From: an uncultured bacterium
GTDB taxonomy: Bacteria > Planctomycetota > GCA-002687715
Assembly: GCA_902826835.1 (NCBI GenBank)
Contig: CADEGH010000022.1
Coordinates: forward strand, 25,540 to 83,026
Length of the DNA stretch: 57,487 bases
Direction of reading: 5' to 3'
In this document: piece by piece, positions 26,201 through 33,891 of the stretch
Layout: every line of letters starts with the position of its first letter
Position numbering within the stretch: position 1 is the first letter of the stretch
Program-made: the position numbers and the translations under genes
The notes under the pieces: model-generated
Seen by the model: only the letters and a program-made list of their open reading frames with translations
Told to the model about the DNA's origin: nothing
The model's database searches: none

Positions 26201-26347
26201 CCAGGTGCGACGGATGAGGGGCTCGCGGCCGGGGAATCTCGCGAGATAGTCGTCGAGCGGGCGCATCCGACCCGCGACTTGGTCGGCCAAGACCTCGCTC
26301 AGGAAGGCGGCCACGAAGGCCTCGTCGTCGACTCCGCTCGCGTTCAT
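23264..26347 (-). CDS. Membrane Ser/Thr protein kinase with TPR domain
   Basis: The 1027-residue protein has a short N-terminal helical segment, a Hanks-type kinase domain (about residues 75-340), one membrane helix (KPVHAAATAFLILALALAAY, near 360) and a long series of TPR units to about residue 950. Kinase motifs are complete: GTGGQGDVYLA, VAIKVL, HRDLKPSN, DFGLA, GTPAYLAPE and SDVYALG. TPR signatures include LAEARANENNLAAAAAAYER and YNLGVLYLEAGDFAAARPWF. ATG at 26347 is used because the frame upstream is the shadow of the divergent sigma gene. The kinase and a divergent ECF sigma factor share a 109-bp intergenic region, a pairing seen in planctomycetes where kinases are thought to control linked sigma factors. 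Confidence 0.9.
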   Translation of the reverse strand: MNASGVDDEAFVAAFLSEVLADQVAGRMRPLDDYLARFPGREPLIRRTWAEFDHTAAESDLEPEPRGPGSALPRPLGPYELIERIGTGGQGDVYLALDRRLDRKVAIKVLHSLAAISETARARFRREASLAARLDHPGICTLFDVGFEGETPYLVLRYLEGRTLADLIATGPELSLDDRVHLIEAAARALHAAHEAGVLHRDLKPSNLLITRDRRPVILDFGLARATEGDTTLVTATGDLFGTPAYLAPELLRESADRADRRSDVYALGTTLYELTTGRRPHEAPTRESLLRSILQDEPTRPGKLARAISEDLEVVILTALAKSPDHRYQTAIDFAEDLRRITARESINARRPPVWRRFGRWVKRKPVHAAATAFLILALALAAYLVAKWKDIEAHERLRASETVDAAVANGFLLLGVPGEGAISEFERALAINPYSEEALAGRILAWLQVGRAEEALMVAQTQRHRSVEPEAWAELESVILDELGRTRPPGSPRFESDGSLGLLLSARSDLARGERGDPSAFLRAKSSLVRLVLQHYRPHALHYFMLTDAAIYAKDAALAATAAETVSHRWPHLPTAKALAGRALILSDPKRAVALLDEAWLRWPDHPAVAVALGEARLAAGDVRGSVQILETAAGKWPTSFEAWTGLAEARANENNLAAAAAAYERAHRLAPQLPSVPYNLGVLYLEAGDFAAARPWFEVAVSLNPEYASAHNNLGMVHRQTGNLEAAADAFRKAAKLDSSRSEFVINRASTLLSLGWPKDALTTLDGIMSRSFERVEIPRLRAQALRKLGRLEEAVGILREATRLWPDAGAAWSDLGECLAERGEFEAAKSVFRVAVAKLPGPSAEAATLEAAADHCDLRDAQAHRISPMKAAEVDILEIDDPVALASAAAAVRRFDLAFLLWTEALRRNPKLGEDLGSAARRLAAFAAVQCATELSENRISGSEYESASIAALNWIRADLVAWQERALSDDRVRPAARIALQRYLEDPGFAPARRGGRLSSTRPESRDWPDLWAEMVRGLENL

Positions 26348-26456
26348 GGGTGGTCTACCGGCGGCACAGGTACCGAGGGTGTCCGAGCATAACCGTCGAT
26401 TCCAGGAATCCGGTTCGGTCTGGCCGCGGCGCCGTGTCGCGGGTACGCTCGAAGAG

Positions 26457-27080
26457 ATGGCGAGACCATCGGATGAAGCCACGACCCTGCGGGTACGGCG
26501 TGCGATCGAGGGAGATCGCACGAGTGCGTCCTGGCTGGTCGAACGCCTTTCCCCGGCTCTCCTCGCCCAGGCCGCGTGGCGGCTCGGGCCGCATCTCCGC
26601 CGCCTTTACGATCCCGAGGACCTCGTCGCCGACGCGTGGATGCGCCTGCTTCCGAAGCTCCACGAATTGCCACCGCGTGACGGTCGCTATACGCCCGTCA
26701 TTTTTCGCTACCTCTCCACGGCAATCGTCAACCGAGTCAACTTCTTGGTCAAGCAGCGGCTGCGTCGGGGTGAGGCATCGCTGCCCGACGATGCCTCCTC
26801 TCTCTCCGATCCCGAACTCTCGGGAGTGGTAACCGCCGCGGTCCGCGCCGAACGTTCCCAATCCATAGCGTCCGCGCTCGCCGATCTCTCTCCGCAGGAC
26901 CAAGAGATCGTGATCCTCCGCGGCATCGAGCAACGCGAAAACCAGACCGTCGCCCAACTCCTCTCTCTCACCCCCGCGGCCACCGCAATGCGCTACCACC
27001 GCGCCCTCCGCCGCCTCCGCGCCCAACTCCCAAACTCCCTCTTTGACGAGTTTCCGGAGGGGGAGGAGACTTCGTCCTGA
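26457..27080 (+). CDS. ECF-type RNA polymerase sigma factor, kinase-linked
   Basis: The 207-residue product has sigma region 2 (LRRLYDPEDLVADAWMRLLP) and region 4 with a helix-turn-helix (LADLSPQDQEIVILRGIEQRENQTVAQLLSLTPAATAMRYHRALRRL). The length and the PEDLVADAW motif fit ECF factors, and the position divergent from a TPR kinase fits kinase-associated ECF groups of planctomycetes. ATG at 26457 has only a weak GAAGAG upstream. No anti-sigma gene adjoins it, consistent with control by phosphorylation rather than a classical anti-sigma. The next gene, an AAA ATPase, starts 50 bp downstream on the same strand but is probably a separate function. Confidence 0.85.
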   Translation: MARPSDEATTLRVRRAIEGDRTSASWLVERLSPALLAQAAWRLGPHLRRLYDPEDLVADAWMRLLPKLHELPPRDGRYTPVIFRYLSTAIVNRVNFLVKQRLRRGEASLPDDASSLSDPELSGVVTAAVRAERSQSIASALADLSPQDQEIVILRGIEQRENQTVAQLLSLTPAATAMRYHRALRRLRAQLPNSLFDEFPEGEETSS

Positions 27081-27130
27081 GGAGCGGGTGGGTCTTGGCC
27101 ATGGTCCAGAGCTTCGCGTAACCTCCTTTC

Positions 27131-28258
27131 ATGCCGGCTCTCGAATCGATCACGATCCAAGGCTTCAAGAGCATCGCCAGCATCGAGAAGCTCGAGCTTC
27201 GCAACCTCAACGTCCTCATCGGTGCGAACGGCTCGGGCAAGTCCAACTTCCTCGGGGCGTTGGCATTTCTCCAGGCGGTTCGGGACGGACGGCTTCAATC
27301 GTCAGTGGCAAAAGTCGGCGGCGCTAACCGCCTTCTGCACTTCGGTAGGAAGGTTACGCCGGAGTTGAGCTTCGCCGTGACTCTCGATGCTGGAGGTAGC
27401 AACCGGAATATCTACCGCCTCTATCTCATTCCCAGCGATGATGATGGACTGCGTGTCCACCAGGAGTTTGCCGATTTCTGGGACAAGTCCCGGTACGGGT
27501 TCCCGCTTGAGCGGCGCATCTTCGGCAAGAGCGACGGCAGGGAAGCAGGAATCAGTTTCTCGTCGTCGAGCTCCCAAACAATCGAATCGTATGTGAATTC
27601 GAAGCTCCACGGACTTCGAACCTACCACGTTCATGACACCGGGGAGTCCTCTCCACTCAAGCTCACCGCGGACGTCCACGACACCCATTTCCTCAGGGGC
27701 GACGGAGCGAACTTCTCCGCCTTTCTGTACCTGCTGAAGCGTTTTCAGCCCGCGAAACTTGCGGAAATCGAAGGCGTGATCCAGCGGATTGCTCCATTCT
27801 TCAACGGCTTTCAATTGGCGCCGCGGCCGGAGAACCCGGACAAAATCCGTCTGGAATGGCAACATCGTGGTACTGACGCCTACTTCGATGCGGCGTCTCT
27901 GTCCGACGGCTCGCTCCGTTTCATGTTCTTGGCGACCCTGCTTCTGCAACCAGCCGACTTGGCTCCATCGGTGACGATCATCGACGAGCCCGAGCTCGGT
28001 CTGCACCCAACCGCGATCGTGTACTTGGCTGAACTCGTCAAGCGGGCTTCGTTGACGAGGCAGATCATCCTGGCCACTCAGTCGTCCCATTTGCTGGATC
28101 ACTTCGCTCCTGAAGACGTTCTCGTAGCCGAGCGCGAGAAGGAAGGCACGACGCTACGCCGTTTGGAAACCGAGCCCCTGAAGGCATGGCTCGAAGACTA
28201 CAGCCTGGGCCAGCTCTGGGAAAAGAACCACTTTGGCGGCCGGCCGGATAGTGCGTGA
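27131..28258 (+). CDS. AAA_21/AAA_15-type ATPase (OLD/PARIS-like)
   Basis: A 375-residue SMC/ABC-like ATPase with Walker A GANGSGKSN (residues about 32-40), an ABC-signature-like SLSDGSLRFMFLATLLL, Walker B with TIIDEPELGLHP, and the H-loop region ILATQSSHLLDHF. It belongs to the AAA_21 group that pairs with nuclease or TOPRIM proteins in defence systems such as OLD/Gabija and PARIS. It is followed directly by a DUF4276 gene, and the two probably form one complex. The ATG at 27131 has no strong ribosome binding site. By analogy the ATPase would sense a phage component and control the partner; this role is inferred. Confidence 0.85.
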   Translation: MPALESITIQGFKSIASIEKLELRNLNVLIGANGSGKSNFLGALAFLQAVRDGRLQSSVAKVGGANRLLHFGRKVTPELSFAVTLDAGGSNRNIYRLYLIPSDDDGLRVHQEFADFWDKSRYGFPLERRIFGKSDGREAGISFSSSSSQTIESYVNSKLHGLRTYHVHDTGESSPLKLTADVHDTHFLRGDGANFSAFLYLLKRFQPAKLAEIEGVIQRIAPFFNGFQLAPRPENPDKIRLEWQHRGTDAYFDAASLSDGSLRFMFLATLLLQPADLAPSVTIIDEPELGLHPTAIVYLAELVKRASLTRQIILATQSSHLLDHFAPEDVLVAEREKEGTTLRRLETEPLKAWLEDYSLGQLWEKNHFGGRPDSA

Positions 28259-28262
28259 AGCG

Positions 28263-28949
28263 ATGCGCCGACTCCACTTGTTTGTAGAAGGCCCAACCGA
28301 GGAATCGTTTGTCAATCGGGTTTTGCGACCGCACTTGATCGGATGCTCGCACTATTCTCTCGTGAGCGCGCGCATCTTGGGGGACGCGAGGCGTCGACAG
28401 GAACGCGGTGGCATCCGGGGCTGGCCGAACGTCAAGCGAGATCTCGAACTCCAGCTCAAGAATGACCCGCTCTGTCGAGTCGGCACGCTGGTCGACTACT
28501 ATGGCCTTCCCGCTGACGGTGATCGGGCCTGGCCCGGAAGAGCCGAAGCGAGTAAGAAGCCGATATCGGAGAGGGCGGAATTTGTTCAGGCCGCGACCAG
28601 GGAGGAGCTGCGCCAGACAATGGGGCAGAACTTCGATCCGTCGCGCTTCGTGCCCTTGGTTCTCTTACACGAGTTCGAAGCTCTGCTGTTTTCGAATCTG
28701 GACTGGACGAGGGATCCCCGCTTCCCGAAGCGGTTGTTCGATTCCATGCTGGCGGTTCGGGAGAAAGTCAATAGCCCTGAGGAAATTGACGACGGGCCCA
28801 GCACGAGCCCATCGAAACGAATATTGGAGGCTCATCCCGGCTACCGAAGAGTCTTGGATGGTCCGCCGGCTGCCGAGGCCATTGGGTTGCCTGCGATCAT
28901 GGAAGCCTGCCCCCACTTTGCCGCCTGGCTTCGCTCTCTCGAGAGATAG
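28263..28949 (+). CDS. DUF4276 family protein, TOPRIM-like partner of the AAA ATPase
   Basis: The 228-residue product matches the DUF4276 pattern: LHLFVEGPTEESFVNRVLRPHL at the start, with the TOPRIM-type glutamate in VEGPTEE, then VGTLVDYYGLPAD as the metal-binding acidic segment, LHEFEALLFSN, and a C-terminal helical region SPSKRILEAHPGYRRVLDGP. These proteins are encoded next to AAA_21 ATPases in many bacteria, like RloB or the AriB subunit of PARIS, and are thought to be nucleases. ATG at 28263 is 4 bases past the stop of the ATPase gene; GTG at 28251 is an alternative giving a short overlap. No nuclease activity can be claimed from sequence alone. Confidence 0.82.
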   Translation: MRRLHLFVEGPTEESFVNRVLRPHLIGCSHYSLVSARILGDARRRQERGGIRGWPNVKRDLELQLKNDPLCRVGTLVDYYGLPADGDRAWPGRAEASKKPISERAEFVQAATREELRQTMGQNFDPSRFVPLVLLHEFEALLFSNLDWTRDPRFPKRLFDSMLAVREKVNSPEEIDDGPSTSPSKRILEAHPGYRRVLDGPPAAEAIGLPAIMEACPHFAAWLRSLER

Positions 28950-29440
28950 TCGGCCTGGTGCCGCAACTGCGTCCGGTCAAACGAAGACTGGTTTGCGGCT
29001 GCGCAACCCGCGCCCATCAGGGGGATAGTCACGATGGCCCCGCTTGGGGGAAATCGGATCACGATGACCACGACGCAGGGAGTCGCTGATGTGCTCGGTC
29101 ATTGCCTGCCATCGAGCACTGGGAGGGGTGACAGGTGGAGTATTGGGGATGACACGAGAGCGGTCTTGTTGCTCCCCGATGAAGCCGGAACTTCGGTCCT
29201 TGATCGACATGGAGCCTTGCGCCGGTGGCGGGCGGATCTGGTGATCCGCGCTCCGATCGATGGTGAGGCGGCAAGTCGGCGTCTGAGATCTTTGGATTCC
29301 ATGAGCGCCTGGAGGTGGAGGAATCCGGAAGCAGGGCGGTCAGTTGCGATGACCTCCGAGTACGGAGAACGCGCAGGTTGACGGCGAAACTGATCCGGGG
29401 AGCCGGTTGGAGAGCGTCGAGGTATCGGGCGGAAGTCGAC
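28950..29440. other. 490-bp gap, no convincing gene
   Basis: Open frames exist on both strands (for example 29034-29381 plus) but show no domain, ribosome binding site or match to neighbours. It probably holds regulatory sequence or gene debris between the defence pair and the duplicated module. Confidence 0.5.
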
Positions 29441-30097
29441 CGAAAAGTCACGGTTTCTCTGGGGCGGGGCGGAGCGCTCGTAGCCGGTTGACAGGGAGAG
29501 GTTCAGGTGGTGAAATGGGAGCCCTCACCCCGGATGGGAGCCTGCCGTGAACGATGCGAAGCGCGAAGATGATGGGCCTTACGAACAAGCGCCGGAACAG
29601 GAAGAAGTCGCGGGCTTCTTCGACGGGATGGCGCAGGGCCGGGCTCTCATGCTCCGCAGGCTCAGAACCGCCCTGGCCCCGCTCGGCCTGACGGTGAATC
29701 GGCGCGCCACTCTGGTCGCCATTTCCGACGCCGAACCGATTCCGGAAACCGTCGGCAAGCCAGCGGACAATCCGTTCCAAAACCCGCACTACGACTTCGG
29801 TTATCGATGCGGCCTCGTAGCTGCCAATCAAGTTTTTGCCCCCGCCGCTCGCGAGCTCCTCTCCCATCTGGCCATGTCCATGGCCGATGATGGAACCGTG
29901 AGTCTTTCCGCCAAGACCCCGTCCCTCGCGGCCGCCTTCCTCTCGCAAAAGCGCGAACTCGTCGCTCCTCCCTCCATCAACACCCCCGCCGCCGACCGCA
30001 TCCTCACCCTCTTCGCCAACCGCGAAGCCCGCGCCGCCTTCACCAAGAGAAGCTCCACCCCGTCCCGCCGCGCCCTCCTGATCGGCGCCTGCGCCTC
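29441..30097 (+). repeat. Long direct repeat, copy 1
   Basis: This 657-bp segment is repeated 1543 bp downstream (30984-31640) with a single mismatch found by eye, at 29460 (T against G). It starts abruptly 106 bp before the GTG of the first membrane-protein gene and ends inside its membrane helix codons. Weaker similarity continues for about 85 bp. Confidence 0.9.
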
Positions 30098-30620
30098 TGT
30101 TCTGCTGGCCCTCGGTTCCACCCTCCTCACTTTCCGCTCCCATCAAGGCCCTGCTCTGAGCGAGCCGACTGCCCAGGTGGCAACGCTTCGGCCCTCGGAA
30201 GTGTGGGACATTTTCGATCAGAGCGAACGGCCGATTTACGAACTGATCGATCAGTGGATTGTGGATCGGTACAACCTGGGCGCCCATGGTGATGTGGCTT
30301 CCGCGATTCTCGCGCTCGCAAACTCCACTGGGAACTCGGAGGTCAAGATCATCGCCGCGGTCTATGTGTGTCGCTCCGAGCGGTGGGAACTGGCCAGGCT
30401 CCTGCTTCCGGTCTTGGATCCGACGAGATCTAGCATGTATGCACGATTCAATGCGCTCATCGCGTTGAGGCGGGCACTCAAGAACTCGGGATCGGCCCAT
30501 GTAGCTGGCGGAGAGCGTACCTTCCTTGCGGCGTACGCCGCCTCCTCCGTGGAAACAAGTGCACCGTGCCAGGCGCAGATTACGCGAATCTTTGAGCTCA
30601 TGAACCAATTAGGCATCTGA
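29547..30620 (+). CDS. Single-pass membrane protein of unknown family, duplicated module copy 1
   Basis: A 357-residue protein with no family I recognise. Residues 1-175 are polar and helical with a conserved-looking YDFGYRCGLVAANQVFAPAA block; residues about 176-196 (ALLIGACASVLLALG and onward) form one membrane helix; residues 200-357 form an outer helical domain with a core IDQWIVDRYN, YVCRSERWELARLLLP and LDP. Positively charged TPSRR before the helix places the N-terminus inside. The GTG start has GGGAG 7 bases upstream. The next small gene follows after 3 bp. A second copy lies at 31090-32163, identical through residue 190 and divergent beyond. The layout, an inner domain plus one helix plus a variable outer domain, resembles a sensor or transmembrane regulator. 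Confidence 0.75.
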   Translation: MNDAKREDDGPYEQAPEQEEVAGFFDGMAQGRALMLRRLRTALAPLGLTVNRRATLVAISDAEPIPETVGKPADNPFQNPHYDFGYRCGLVAANQVFAPAARELLSHLAMSMADDGTVSLSAKTPSLAAAFLSQKRELVAPPSINTPAADRILTLFANREARAAFTKRSSTPSRRALLIGACASVLLALGSTLLTFRSHQGPALSEPTAQVATLRPSEVWDIFDQSERPIYELIDQWIVDRYNLGAHGDVASAILALANSTGNSEVKIIAAVYVCRSERWELARLLLPVLDPTRSSMYARFNALIALRRALKNSGSAHVAGGERTFLAAYAASSVETSAPCQAQITRIFELMNQLGI

Positions 30621-30623
30621 CCG

Positions 30624-30899
30624 GTGCCACAGATCGAAATTCTAGATTTCGATCCTCCCGCACCGTCCGATGGAGTCGGCTTCTGTATGCTCTTTCGCAC
30701 GCCGCCAGGTGGCGCTTCTCCGACAGTCGAAGTGACTGCGGAGTCGGGCGAAGTGCTTCCGCTTCAGGTCGTCGCTCTCGGACCGGGTCGAGATCTATGG
30801 AGCGCTTACCTCGACGATGGCATCGAGATTGGTGATGGTTATCTCAAGGTGCGAGCCGGTGACTGCGTCAGCACTGGCGGAACTCCATCGATGACTTAA
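30624..30899 (+). CDS. Small beta-rich partner protein, module copy 1
   Basis: A 91-residue protein with no signal peptide, starting with GTG 3 bp after the membrane-protein gene. It shares DGxGFC, TPxG, PTVxV, LWSAYLDDG and a terminal GG-x-P with the equivalent gene at 32168-32449, so it is a real gene kept in both copies. Alternating hydrophobic residues suggest a small beta-sandwich. The pairing in both copies implies that it acts with the membrane protein. No family is recognised. Confidence 0.65.
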   Translation: MPQIEILDFDPPAPSDGVGFCMLFRTPPGGASPTVEVTAESGEVLPLQVVALGPGRDLWSAYLDDGIEIGDGYLKVRAGDCVSTGGTPSMT

Positions 30900-30983
30900 C
30901 CGATGTTGGCCGCAGGACTCCGCGTGCCACCCTCAGATTGGTACTCCTACTGGTGTGCGTCGAGCCCGAAGGAGGAGGGCGAT

Positions 30984-31640
30984 CGAAAAGTCACGGTTTC
31001 TCGGGGGCGGGGCGGAGCGCTCGTAGCCGGTTGACAGGGAGAGGTTCAGGTGGTGAAATGGGAGCCCTCACCCCGGATGGGAGCCTGCCGTGAACGATGC
31101 GAAGCGCGAAGATGATGGGCCTTACGAACAAGCGCCGGAACAGGAAGAAGTCGCGGGCTTCTTCGACGGGATGGCGCAGGGCCGGGCTCTCATGCTCCGC
31201 AGGCTCAGAACCGCCCTGGCCCCGCTCGGCCTGACGGTGAATCGGCGCGCCACTCTGGTCGCCATTTCCGACGCCGAACCGATTCCGGAAACCGTCGGCA
31301 AGCCAGCGGACAATCCGTTCCAAAACCCGCACTACGACTTCGGTTATCGATGCGGCCTCGTAGCTGCCAATCAAGTTTTTGCCCCCGCCGCTCGCGAGCT
31401 CCTCTCCCATCTGGCCATGTCCATGGCCGATGATGGAACCGTGAGTCTTTCCGCCAAGACCCCGTCCCTCGCGGCCGCCTTCCTCTCGCAAAAGCGCGAA
31501 CTCGTCGCTCCTCCCTCCATCAACACCCCCGCCGCCGACCGCATCCTCACCCTCTTCGCCAACCGCGAAGCCCGCGCCGCCTTCACCAAGAGAAGCTCCA
31601 CCCCGTCCCGCCGCGCCCTCCTGATCGGCGCCTGCGCCTC
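30984..31640 (+). repeat. Long direct repeat, copy 2
   Basis: Second copy of the 657-bp segment at 29441-30097, including 106 bp of leader and the first 183 codons of the second membrane-protein gene. The left edge is sharp: sequences before 30984 and 29441 are unrelated apart from chance. Confidence 0.9.
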
Positions 31641-32163
31641 CGTTCTGCTCGCCCTCGGTGCCACGTTCCTCACTTTTCGCTCCCATCCCGGCTCTGCCCT
31701 GAGTGAGCCGACTGCCCAGGTGGCCACCCTGATCCCTTTGGAGCGGTGGCAGAACATCAGCTCGCCGGCTCGAGAGCAGCTCCAAATCATCGATCAATGG
31801 ATCGTCGACCGTTACAACCACAACGCGTACTCGGAAGTTGCGAGCGTGATCCAGGCCCTCATGAGTTCCGTCGGGAACAACGAGATCAAAGATCTTGCTT
31901 ACGCGTATATCGTTCGTTCCAAGCGCTGGGAATTGTCGAGACTGCTGCTCGTTGGAATGGACCCGGCACTCTCCGACGAAAACGTACGGCGCAGTGTCAT
32001 GAATGTCGTTTACGGCGCGGTGAAGAACACCGGCACTGCCCATTTGAGTTCTGCCGAGCGGATGTTCGTCCAGGCTTACTTGCAGTCCAACGTGGAGACC
32101 GACACGCTCGCGATCCTCTGGGGGCAAAAAGCACTGGACCTGATGATTCAGTTGGGACTTTGA
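31090..32163 (+). CDS. Single-pass membrane protein of unknown family, duplicated module copy 2
   Basis: A 357-residue paralogue of the gene at 29547-30620. The first 190 residues are identical, including silent positions, and then the outer domain differs at most positions while keeping the same core (IIDQWIVDRYN, AYIVRSKRWELSRLLLVGMDP, KNTGTAHLSSAERMF). The GTG start and ribosome binding site lie in the duplicated leader. The gene has the same small partner directly after it. The contrast between a frozen inner half and a diverged outer half points to gene conversion of the 5' part, not simple recent duplication. Confidence 0.75.
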   Translation: MNDAKREDDGPYEQAPEQEEVAGFFDGMAQGRALMLRRLRTALAPLGLTVNRRATLVAISDAEPIPETVGKPADNPFQNPHYDFGYRCGLVAANQVFAPAARELLSHLAMSMADDGTVSLSAKTPSLAAAFLSQKRELVAPPSINTPAADRILTLFANREARAAFTKRSSTPSRRALLIGACASVLLALGATFLTFRSHPGSALSEPTAQVATLIPLERWQNISSPAREQLQIIDQWIVDRYNHNAYSEVASVIQALMSSVGNNEIKDLAYAYIVRSKRWELSRLLLVGMDPALSDENVRRSVMNVVYGAVKNTGTAHLSSAERMFVQAYLQSNVETDTLAILWGQKALDLMIQLGL

Positions 32164-32167
32164 GCGC

Positions 32168-32449
32168 GTGGCGGGAGTTCGCATTCTGGTCGTCGATCCA
32201 GGTACCGCGCCGGACGGGTCCGGGTTCTGTGTCCTCATCGCGACGCCCAGTGGTTCTGACGCGCCGACGGTATCCGTTTCGGCGGACGACGGGTCCGTGA
32301 TGGCCCTCGAGGTCCGGCCCGAGGGCGAACAGGGCTCACTCTGGAGTGCTTACCTCGACGACGGAGTGACGGTGGGTTCTGAGGACAGCATCGAAGCGAA
32401 GGTGGGAGGCTGTGTTCGCCTCGGTGGTCCCCCGATAAGAACCCCGTGA
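32168..32449 (+). CDS. Small beta-rich partner protein, module copy 2
   Basis: A 93-residue paralogue of the gene at 30624-30899, sharing DGSGFCVL, TPSG, LWSAYLDDG and GGPP but otherwise clearly diverged. It starts with GTG 4 bp after the membrane-protein gene. The divergence is comparable with that of the outer domains of the two membrane proteins, which suggests matched pairs. No signal peptide or membrane segment is visible. Confidence 0.65.
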   Translation: MAGVRILVVDPGTAPDGSGFCVLIATPSGSDAPTVSVSADDGSVMALEVRPEGEQGSLWSAYLDDGVTVGSEDSIEAKVGGCVRLGGPPIRTP

Positions 32450-32584
32450 TCCCGGAACGATCGGTGCTTGTTCGGACGGACCTGCCTGGTACCGACCCCC
32501 GGCATTCGGCGCGGCGGGAATCGCGTGCTCGCGTCGTGGCGTTGACCCGGGGTCGGGTCCAATGTCAGCGGTCGGACTACCGGA

Positions 32585-33784
32585 CTAACACCCGATCGTG
32601 ATGGGGCGAGAGGTGAAATTCCCGGTTGTGCAGGCGTCACAGATTCCCGAGCAGTTGTCGAGACCCGCCAAAATGAACTGCTGGCCCATGAGAGCACCGG
32701 GCGAAACGCAGAATCCGGTCACCGTAAACGTGCGACTCCCGCCAGGCGCGATGCTTCCGATCGGGAAGAATTGAATCGGGCCTGGGCCACAGGCATTGAA
32801 AACGAAGCCCGCGCTCCAACACGTGGGATTGGCGGTGGTCAGATTGATGCCGGTGCGGAGTGTGCATCCTCCCGGGAAGGGCACGTTTCCTTGGTTGCTG
32901 ACCACGATGGTCCAAGAGGCGGAGCCTCCGAGTGAAACGGAGTTGGGGGCGGAAGTAATGGAGACTCGGAGATCGAAGAATTGGTTGGTCACCGCCGCCG
33001 ATGAATTGAGGGCATTGTTGTTGGGATTGCAATCCGGAATCTGGGCGGTGGCCGCCATCGGATAATTGCTGGTGGTGTTGGTGCAACTCGGAAAGAAGTT
33101 CGGAGGCAGGAACCCGGGGACCGAGACCGACCGCTGGACGGTCGCTCCGGGAGCGATTGGGAACACGTTCAGGTTGCCGAAGGCCGTCCCGACGGTCGCG
33201 TTCAGGTTGAAATTGGGGGAAGAGGCGTTGCCATTGTTCCGGACCGACACCTGTACGTTTCCCCCCCCTGGGGCTACGAGACCGGTGGCGGACACGGAGA
33301 CGACTTGGATGTCGAATCCGAAGATACCCGGGCTGACCGCGAGAGTCTCGGAAGCGTCGTACCGACCGGAGCCCTGGTCATAGTGCAGGGTTTGGATGTA
33401 GTAGACGGGAAGGAGGGGGACGCCACCGGGAACCGGGATGTTCCAAATCGGAGCTGCGCCGGGAGTCGGAACGGCTGCGATGGGTCCGGTCGAAGTCAAG
33501 ATTTCCAAGTAGATCGAGCCGTTGATGACGGACCCGTTGTAGGGAGTGGCAGCCAGGACGGGCGAGATAAACAGAAACGCCTGGCGTCCCGCTACCGAGG
33601 GGGTCGGCGAGGAGAGGATCATAGTAGTCCCAAAGACCGGATACTGTCCCGGTGGAATCGTGGACAGTCCGACGGGATTCGACTGTGAACCCGCCACGGG
33701 CGAAACCGATGCGAAGTTGCATTGACCGTGCGAGAATCCGCCTGCCGACGTGATGACCAGGCAAGCCAAGTAGAAGTACTTCAT
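32585..33784 (-). CDS. Secreted CARDB/DUF11-like adhesion protein
   Basis: A 399-residue exported protein with a signal peptide (MKYFYLACLVITSAGGFSHG). Two immunoglobulin-like repeats of the CARDB or DUF11 type are visible: GGGNVQVSVRNNGNASSPNF with SVSVPGFLPP, and SLGGSASWTIVVSNQGNVPF with SIAPGGSRTFTVTGF. Such domains occur in cell-surface and extracellular matrix proteins. Cysteines cluster in the C-terminal 100 residues. There is no catalytic motif. It is divergent from nothing and convergent with the duplicated module; a 135-bp gap separates the two stops. Confidence 0.72.
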   Translation of the reverse strand: MKYFYLACLVITSAGGFSHGQCNFASVSPVAGSQSNPVGLSTIPPGQYPVFGTTMILSSPTPSVAGRQAFLFISPVLAATPYNGSVINGSIYLEILTSTGPIAAVPTPGAAPIWNIPVPGGVPLLPVYYIQTLHYDQGSGRYDASETLAVSPGIFGFDIQVVSVSATGLVAPGGGNVQVSVRNNGNASSPNFNLNATVGTAFGNLNVFPIAPGATVQRSVSVPGFLPPNFFPSCTNTTSNYPMAATAQIPDCNPNNNALNSSAAVTNQFFDLRVSITSAPNSVSLGGSASWTIVVSNQGNVPFPGGCTLRTGINLTTANPTCWSAGFVFNACGPGPIQFFPIGSIAPGGSRTFTVTGFCVSPGALMGQQFILAGLDNCSGICDACTTGNFTSRPITIGC

Positions 33785-33891
33785 GGTGGCATCTCCAGCG
33801 CACCGGCTCCGCGACCCGCGGAGATGGGCGCCTGAAACGGAGACGCACGAGGAAGTCCTTTGTGACCAAATCGAACGCCCGCCACGAATCG

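Noticed and set aside
29034..29381. A 115-codon plus-strand frame between the defence pair and the module
   Set aside because: No ribosome binding site, domain or paralogue; composition is that of random high-G+C sequence.
29441..31640. Insertion sequence or transposon as the cause of the repeat
   Set aside because: No transposase, no terminal inverted repeats and no short target duplications flank the two copies; tandem duplication with gene conversion explains it better.
29448..32238. Minus-strand frames of 386 and 415 codons over the duplicated module
   Set aside because: Gly/Arg-rich shadows. The plus-strand genes have ribosome binding sites, a membrane helix and a conserved partner gene.
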